From Pseudobdellovibrionaceae bacterium (GTDB lineage Bacteria > Bdellovibrionota > Bdellovibrionia > Bdellovibrionales > Bdellovibrionaceae), in NCBI GenBank assembly GCA_016719575.1, contig JADJYV010000013.1, positions 124,001-188,000 on the forward strand: 64,000 nucleotides of DNA, given 5' to 3'. Below the pieces are notes generated by a model that saw only the letters and a program-made list of their open reading frames with translations, made no database searches and had not been told where the DNA came from. The position numbers were made by a program, and so were the translations under genes. The first letter of the stretch is position 1, and each line of letters begins with the position of its first letter. Shown piece by piece: positions 58,487 to 64,000 of this stretch.

Positions 58487-60532
58487 TCAAACCAACTCGG
58501 GAGTCACCGTCGTCAATATGAATGTGTACTGACGGGCCACTTCTTTGAGGTATGCGAATCTTCCAGAGGCACCGGCGTGTCCTGATTCCATATCGGTTTC
58601 AAGAAGCAAAAGATTGTGATCGGTCTTGAGCTCGCGCAACTTTGCGCACCACTTTGCAGGCTCCCAATATGTAACCCTCGGATCATTGAGACCGGCCTTA
58701 ATATATAGATTTGGATAGGCCTTGGCCTCGACATTGTCATAGGGAGAGTAACTCTTGATGTAGTCGTAGTATTCCTTAGAAGTTCCGGGATTGCCCCATT
58801 CTTGATATTCCATTTGCGTGAGCGGCAGAGATGAGTCGAGCATCGTATTTAAAACATCGACAAAGGGAACAATCGCGAGTGCCGATTTAAATAGATCGGG
58901 CCGCATGTTGATAACAGCTCCCATCAGCATTCCGCCGGCACTTCCGCCCATGATAGAGAGACTCTTTGCTTCTGAGTACTGGTTTTTTACTAAGTATTCC
59001 GCGCAAGTGATAAAGTCGTGAAAGGTATTTTTCTTTGTTAAAAACTTAGCATCCTCGTACCACTTTCGGCCCATATCGGCGCCACCTCGAACGTGGGCTA
59101 TGGCATAGATATAGCCACGATCCAACAAGCTAATTCTTTGCGTATTAAAGGCCGCCGGCATAGCCATCCCATAGGAGCCATAGGCGTAGAGGAGAGTGGG
59201 TTGGCCACCACTTTTTCTCAAGGACTTTTTGTAAACCAGAGAGATCGGAACGAGAGTGCCATCGTGAGAGGGGGCCCAAACTCGCTGAGAGGCATAATCT
59301 TCGGGATTATAACCAGACGGAATTTGTTGCACCTTTCGAACAACTTTTTCATCGGTAAATAGATTGAGATCATAGATCTGATTTGGTTGTACAAGGGAAT
59401 TATAGCTGAAACGCACCCAGTCCGTATCAAATTCTAAATTTGAATCGAGGCTAACTTGGTAGATCGGATCCGGAAAGGTGAGGGCCTCTGATTTGTGGGA
59501 CTCATAGTTCAATTTATAAACGGTGGTTAATGCTTTCTCGGTCGCAAGTAAAATCATAAATTTTTTAAATGCCATAAGAGATTTGAGCGTGCGCGCGGAG
59601 GTGGCTTCAACAACAGTCTCCCAATGCTCGCGTGTTGTGTTCGAAACGGGCGTTCGGCAAAGCTTAAATGTTTGAGCCCCTCGGTTCGTCAGAATATAAA
59701 AGAAGTTTCCCCGATGAGAGACTTCGTATTGAATATTTTCTTCAAGCGGATCAAAGAGTGTGAGTTTCGGTTTCGGTTCACGAGACTTCAGGTAGTAAAC
59801 CTCTGAAGCCGCATGGCTCGATCGCTCAAGAAAAATATACTCCCGGCTCTCGCTGAGACCGCAGGAGATAAAGTATTGACTGTCCTTCTCTTCGTAGATG
59901 AGTTCGTCCATTGCTGGAGGGGTGCCGAGTTGGTGTCGCCACATTTTAGTGGGTCTTTGGTTCTCATCTTGGGTGATGTAGTAGAATGATTTGTTGTCCA
60001 TGGCCCAGGAGCTACCGTAATAGAGCTTTTCGATCGTTTCTGGAAACAAGTCTCCTGTATTTAAATTTTTGAAGTACAGCGTGTAAATTTCCGAACCATC
60101 AGTGTCAGTTGCGTATGCAAGGACGTCGTGATGGGGACTCACACTATAGATGGCTAGCGAAAAACTTTTATGTCCCTCCGCCAATTTATTGCAGTCCAAT
60201 ATAACTTCTTCGGGGCTCTCGGGCGATCCCTTGCGGCGGCAGTAGTAAGGATGTTCTTTGTCCCCTTCTGTGCGGCTGTAATAGTAATATTCTTCATTTT
60301 TCGCGGGCGGAGTGGAGTCATCTTTTGTAATTCGAGCCTTTAATTCCTCAAAGAGCTTCTGTTCGAAATCCTTGTATTTAGAAAAATAGCTTTCGGTGTG
60401 TTTGTTTTCGGCCTCAAGATAGGGCTTTGTTTCAGGATGCTGAATGTTTTTTAACCAAAAATAGGGATCGGTTCGCATGTCGCCGTGGTGTTGAAAAATT
60501 TCAGGGTATTTGGGAGCTTTTGGTTGAATCAT
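58487..60532 (-). CDS. ptrB: Oligopeptidase B (prolyl oligopeptidase family S9A)
   Basis: 681 residues. N-terminal beta-propeller (about 75-400) and C-terminal alpha/beta-hydrolase. Catalytic triad: Ser in GGSAGGML (about 528), Asp in AGLNDPRVTYWEP (about 617), His in ESGHAGASGR (about 651). The DPRVTYWEPAKW stretch is typical of oligopeptidase B, which cleaves after basic residues in short peptides. No signal peptide, so cytoplasmic or released on lysis. ATG 60532 overlaps the lgt stop as ATGA. Confidence 0.94.
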   Translation of the reverse strand: MIQPKAPKYPEIFQHHGDMRTDPYFWLKNIQHPETKPYLEAENKHTESYFSKYKDFEQKLFEELKARITKDDSTPPAKNEEYYYYSRTEGDKEHPYYCRRKGSPESPEEVILDCNKLAEGHKSFSLAIYSVSPHHDVLAYATDTDGSEIYTLYFKNLNTGDLFPETIEKLYYGSSWAMDNKSFYYITQDENQRPTKMWRHQLGTPPAMDELIYEEKDSQYFISCGLSESREYIFLERSSHAASEVYYLKSREPKPKLTLFDPLEENIQYEVSHRGNFFYILTNRGAQTFKLCRTPVSNTTREHWETVVEATSARTLKSLMAFKKFMILLATEKALTTVYKLNYESHKSEALTFPDPIYQVSLDSNLEFDTDWVRFSYNSLVQPNQIYDLNLFTDEKVVRKVQQIPSGYNPEDYASQRVWAPSHDGTLVPISLVYKKSLRKSGGQPTLLYAYGSYGMAMPAAFNTQRISLLDRGYIYAIAHVRGGADMGRKWYEDAKFLTKKNTFHDFITCAEYLVKNQYSEAKSLSIMGGSAGGMLMGAVINMRPDLFKSALAIVPFVDVLNTMLDSSLPLTQMEYQEWGNPGTSKEYYDYIKSYSPYDNVEAKAYPNLYIKAGLNDPRVTYWEPAKWCAKLRELKTDHNLLLLETDMESGHAGASGRFAYLKEVARQYTFILTTVTPELV

Positions 60533-61275
60533 GGAGACGACTTCCTATTTTTAAAAAATTGCAAGGAGAGGGCAACTGTAGAACCGATTAAAAGAATCCA
60601 AGATATAAAAGTGGAGATAGACATACTAAATATGAGTCCGCCTCGAAAATCATCGCGGAAGGACTCCATCAAAAGGCGTCCAAGCGAGTGCAAGGCAATC
60701 CATAGCACAAACAAACCTCCTGGCGATTTGTTAAGTCTATTTCTTTCGAAACCCAAAAGAATAAGCATTACACCAAGCTCCCAAAAAGTCGCATAGAGCT
60801 GAGCCGGGTGCTTTCCGGCAATTGCCCAGGGGGCGTCGCAGGAGCGACCATAACAACAGCCGGCTAAAAAGCATCCGATTCGTCCTGCTCCGTACATAAA
60901 GGCAAGAACCGGCGAGAAAGTATCAAAGTAGGTCCCATAAGAAGCGACACGTTTAAATCTTAAATATCCTAGTGCAGCAATAACACCCAAAATGGCGCCA
61001 CCGTAGTAAACAAAGCCACCCTCCCAGAGGTATAAAACTTTTTCGGGAGCTGCAAGGTAGTGTTCTGGATTTTCATAGATCACATGAAAGAGGCGAGCAC
61101 CCAGCAAGCAAGCAAGCATCAGGATTAGGCTAAGATCTAAAACGTTTTTTTGTGGCAAATGATAGATCTTTGCTCTTGATGGAAGCCAAACCAAGCCGAT
61201 TGATAGTACAATGCTAATTACCAAAAAGAAGCTGGGAATTTCAAGACCTTTGGTCAGTTGAAAAATTGGGTGCAC
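60529..61275 (-). CDS. lgt: Prolipoprotein diacylglyceryl transferase Lgt
   Basis: 248 residues, about seven membrane segments. Lgt hallmarks: EGGFVYYGGAILG, the GRIGCFLAGCCYGR signature and HPAQLYATFWEL. It transfers diacylglycerol from phosphatidylglycerol to the lipobox Cys of prelipoproteins, the step before LspA (encoded 1.5 kb away). The GTG at 61275 has AGGAGAAT upstream; the frame is open to 61359 but the extra 28 residues look unrelated to Lgt. Confidence 0.94.
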   Translation of the reverse strand: MHPIFQLTKGLEIPSFFLVISIVLSIGLVWLPSRAKIYHLPQKNVLDLSLILMLACLLGARLFHVIYENPEHYLAAPEKVLYLWEGGFVYYGGAILGVIAALGYLRFKRVASYGTYFDTFSPVLAFMYGAGRIGCFLAGCCYGRSCDAPWAIAGKHPAQLYATFWELGVMLILLGFERNRLNKSPGGLFVLWIALHSLGRLLMESFRDDFRGGLIFSMSISTFISWILLIGSTVALSLQFFKNRKSSP

Positions 61276-61376
61276 AGATTCTCCTGCCTTAGACCTAGGA
61301 CTTAATTTTCCTCGAATTATTAAATTATTCAAAAGGAAACTAGGCAACGTTAAAATCAAATTTCATAATAAATTCT

Positions 61377-62807
61377 ATGAGATTACACCCCGCAGATGTA
61401 GCTAAAGAGATAAAGACTTATTATTTTTTTGAGTCTTTTAGCGAAGACCTTCTTCTTCAAGTTTCGACTATGATGACAAATGTTTCGTTTAAAAAGGGAA
61501 CTTTTATTCTGCGTCAGGGGTAACCGAATCAGTCTTTGTTTTTTTTACGAAGCGGTAAGGTCGAAATTTTATTGTCAGGGGAAATTGTTGCAGAGCTTGA
61601 TGGCGCCGGTGATGTTTTTGGTGAGATGAGCGTCATAAGTGAGAATCCAGCAACGACCTCAGTACGAGCTGCTGATGATGTTGAATGCTTTGTGGTTAAG
61701 GTCGAGGACTTTAATTATGTTCACCCAAAAGACAAGGATCATTTTGATTCTCTGCTCTATCGTATTTATTCATCAATTTTGGTCGAGCGGCTTATAAAGA
61801 CTAACGAGAAGGCCCGCTTGTTTGAAATTGCCAATCGTGAGCTCCAGCGGGTTCAGGTGGATTTGCAAGAGCTTGGTGACAAAGAAGTCCTTCTTGTAGA
61901 ATCAGACAAGAAACAGCAGGTCATTGCCCGTATGGCCGTTGGCGGTACTGGCGTCAGATTAGATATAGCGAACAACCAACAAGAGGCCGATGGGTTTATT
62001 AGTAGTAAAAAGTATGATTCGATTCTATGCGAAGAGGCCTTTTTGGATATTCTGGTGACGGCTCACAAAAATAAGATTGCTCCACATCTGGTGCTGTTGA
62101 CAGCTCCAGATGTGGCTCAAAACTTAGTGACCATGAAGGGGATGCCTTTCGTTGATAATGTGATGTCGCGCGACCCGGATGATCGCAGTTTTACGGTTAG
62201 AAGCCTTTTGACAACGATGACTAAGGTTCTAAATCGAAATATATTTGGTATTGAAAAGTATCTTTCTTGGGGAGCCGACGTTCATCTTAAGACTGTTCAA
62301 TCGAGCAAAGAGCGAGAAAAAATTAAAGACGATATGATTGCCTATTTTAAAAAGAGCGGCATTCGAACTTCAATTTTGGATAGAGTGTATTTAGTCAGCG
62401 AAGAAATGCTCATGAATTCGATTTATGATGCGCCGACCGACGACAAAGGGCAAGCTCTCTACAATCACCTTTCGAGAAAAACAGAAGTCAAATTGGAAAA
62501 AGATCAATGGTCAACGATGAGATACGCTTTCGATGGGACCCTGATAGCGGTTTCTGTTGAAGACCCCTTCGGAGCCCTCACTAAGGAACTCATTATCCAG
62601 TATCTTGAAAGTTGCTATCAAGGTAAAGCTGGTACACTAAATTTGAACAAGGGCGGCGCCGGGCGGGGCCTCCATCAAATTATCGAGAACTCAGATTTAA
62701 CTATTTTTAATGTCAAACGGGGCGTCAAAACTGAAGTTATAAGTCTATTTAATTTAGAAATTGGGCGTAAAGAGCATAAGCCTTCATTTCATTACTTCTT
62801 CATTTAG
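61377..62807 (+). pseudogene. Cyclic-nucleotide-binding/GHKL-like protein gene with in-frame TAA
   Basis: From ATG 61377 the frame encodes MRLHPADVAKEIKTYYFFES and on to FKKGTFILRQG, then TAA at 61521-61523, then PNQSLFFLRSGKVEI in the same frame. Together they make one cyclic-nucleotide-binding fold in which the stop replaces the residue usually Glu or Asp (REGD-type position). Downstream are GDVFGEMSVI (phosphate-cassette region), a helical linker, a receiver-like domain (about 180-270) and a C-terminal GHKL-ATPase-like part with EEMLMNSIYD, EDPFGALTKE and GGAGRGLHQI. The rest is open to 62807. It may be a nonsense mutant, a readthrough gene, or a sequence error; reinitiation at TTG 61536 lacks a ribosome-binding site. 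Confidence 0.8.
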
Positions 62808-62814
62808 CTTAAGA

Positions 62815-63327
62815 CTACGAATGAGCCTTTTCCGTAACTTCTTTTTTTTGCCGAGACTCCATAAACATCATTAGAAGTAAAAGACTCACGCCGCCCACGA
62901 TTGCGCTGTCCGCCACATTGAACGCTGGCCAGCTGTATTTGTTGTTGAGGTGAAAATCTAAGAAGTCGATAACGTAGCGAAAGCGCAATCTATCAATGTA
63001 GTTGCCAATGGCCCCACCAAAGATGCAAGAAAGTGCGACAATCTGTTTCGTATCGTCGTCTTTTACTCCTCTAAGAATCGAAAGAATAATAATAAGCGCA
63101 ATCGGCGGCATTGCTAAAAAGAAAATCTCGCGGAATGTGGGATGAGATTCAGCTAAGAAGCCAAATGCGGCGCCAAAATTACGGACATAAGTTAGATTGA
63201 AAAAATTGGGAATAACAACGGTCGATTCACCCAGGTGAAACTGTGTATGGATATACATCTTTATCAACTGGTCTAAGGCGACTAAGAAACCGGCGATGAC
63301 AGCTAGGTATAAGTACTTCTTTTTCAT
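62815..63327 (-). CDS. lspA: Lipoprotein signal peptidase LspA
   Basis: 170 residues, four membrane segments. Aspartyl-protease motifs: FGGAIGNYIDRLRF (first Asp, about 115) and FNVADSAIVGG (second Asp, about 140). It cleaves the signal peptide of diacylglyceryl-modified lipoproteins, many of which appear in this window. It overlaps the ileS stop by 4 bases, a common ileS-lspA arrangement. Confidence 0.95.
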   Translation of the reverse strand: MKKKYLYLAVIAGFLVALDQLIKMYIHTQFHLGESTVVIPNFFNLTYVRNFGAAFGFLAESHPTFREIFFLAMPPIALIIILSILRGVKDDDTKQIVALSCIFGGAIGNYIDRLRFRYVIDFLDFHLNNKYSWPAFNVADSAIVGGVSLLLLMMFMESRQKKEVTEKAHS

Positions 63328-64000
63328 GATAAGGCCTCAACACATTTCGGACATACGCCTAGGGTTGAGGATTCTTGGCTGATTTCAGTAGAGTAAACCC
63401 AACAGCGCACGCATTTTTCTCCAGGGGCCTTTTCGGCTTGAATGTCGTAGGACCCTATTTCGACTTCCACTTTTGACACAATTAAAAACTCTCGTAAATC
63501 TTTACAATTTTTTAAATCTTTAAGCAACTCTCCCTCGGCTTTTATTTTAACGGCCGCCTCGAGGCTAGCCCCAATAATCTTTTGTGCGCGCAGATTCTCT
63601 AATACTTTTTGGACGTCACCTCGTACTTTCAGAAGACCTGTAAACTTTTGATTTAAAGCGGGATTGTTCCACTCCATAGGGGCTTCTGGAAAATTGAGCA
63701 AGAAAACGCTCTCGGCTTTCTCTCCTTTAACATAGGAGTAAACCTCTTCGGCTAAAAACGAAAGGATTGGAGACATTATTCTCACTAAGTAATCAGTGAT
63801 TGTATAAAGAACTGTCTGAGCCGCACGGCGAGATACGCCATCGGCTTTCCAGGTATAAAGACGATCTTTTAATACATCCAAGTAGGTGGCCGAAAGATCA
63901 ACCGTAAAAAAGTTATTGAGGAGATGATAGACTTTGTAAAACTCATAAGAATCATAGGCCTGATTCACTTTTTCAGTGAGCTCATAAAGTTCGTGCAGGG
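63324..64000 (-). CDS. ileS: Isoleucyl-tRNA synthetase, C-terminal part
   Basis: Partial; the frame is open across the right edge. The last 225 codons hold the anticodon-binding domain (LHELYELTEKVNQAYDSYEF at the edge, NNFFTVDLSATYLDVLKDRL) and the C-terminal zinc site (CVRCWVY and CPKCVEAL) of bacterial IleRS. The catalytic part lies outside the window. Confidence 0.95.
   Translation of the reverse strand, partial: LHELYELTEKVNQAYDSYEFYKVYHLLNNFFTVDLSATYLDVLKDRLYTWKADGVSRRAAQTVLYTITDYLVRIMSPILSFLAEEVYSYVKGEKAESVFLLNFPEAPMEWNNPALNQKFTGLLKVRGDVQKVLENLRAQKIIGASLEAAVKIKAEGELLKDLKNCKDLREFLIVSKVEVEIGSYDIQAEKAPGEKCVRCWVYSTEISQESSTLGVCPKCVEALS

Overview
The window looks like a chromosomal segment of a Bdellovibrionota bacterium (Bdellovibrio or a relative). 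This is inferred from gene content and style, not from any database comparison: compact tandem flagellins, one long flagellar hook/basal-body operon, many secreted hydrolases and lipoproteins, an Mla-type lipid transporter, and a nuclease/nucleoside-import operon suited to feeding on nucleic acid. Coding density is high, most operons use ATGA-type overlaps, and no tRNA, rRNA, CRISPR array or complete insertion sequence was seen.

Layout. 1-2960: a partial HD phosphohydrolase (minus) and two tandem flagellin genes, each followed by a hairpin. 2959-7725 (minus): RNase R, a UbiB/AarF-type kinase overlapping it by 128 bases, and a short LysR regulator. 7726-9852: an outer-membrane barrel gene and poorly coding spacers. 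9853-15350 (minus): a five-gene chain of BmpA-like binding protein, twin-ABC ATPase, two permeases and a secreted S1/P1 nuclease, nearly all start-stop coupled. 15566-18355: a Crp/Fnr regulator, a secreted subtilase and a tyrosine-rich secreted protein. 18469-22206 (plus): TrmO, a 2-oxoglutarate oxygenase, a class V PLP enzyme and a membrane-anchored protein. 22203-28033 (minus): an Old Yellow Enzyme, a secreted HNH nuclease, ValRS and TrmFO, with a divergent DciA-like gene. 28415-31244 (minus): lipoprotein-MlaE-MlaF-MlaD.

31397-47268 (plus) is the flagellar block: a sigma-54-like promoter, a long TPR protein, a degenerate sigma-54-activator homologue, then flgB, flgC, fliE, fliF, fliG, fliH, fliI, fliJ, a MotE-like gene, fliK, flgD, a flagellar-operon small protein and flgE, ending at a strong hairpin. 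The genes encode the rod/MS-ring/switch, export ATPase complex, hook-length control and hook. 47288-49266 holds two small exported proteins and a prepilin-like protein with a 27-residue tandem repeat.

49303-56274 (minus) has a complete Liv-type amino-acid ABC transporter, PfkA, HU, YacG and a lipoprotein. 56275-57914 is a decayed HNH-endonuclease locus: a 3'-end remnant and a nearly full-length copy that appears frameshifted inside its HNH motif, both carrying the same 89-bp sequence. 58108-64000 has a small secreted protein, oligopeptidase B, Lgt, a cyclic-nucleotide-binding/GHKL-like gene interrupted by one in-frame TAA, LspA and the C-terminal part of IleRS.

Most noteworthy: the nuclease-nucleoside transporter operon; the activator homologue lacking GAFTGA and a normal Walker B in the flagellar operon, beneath a sigma-54-like promoter; the in-frame stop at 61521; the HNH frameshift and duplicated 3' end; and the rnr/ubiB coding overlap.
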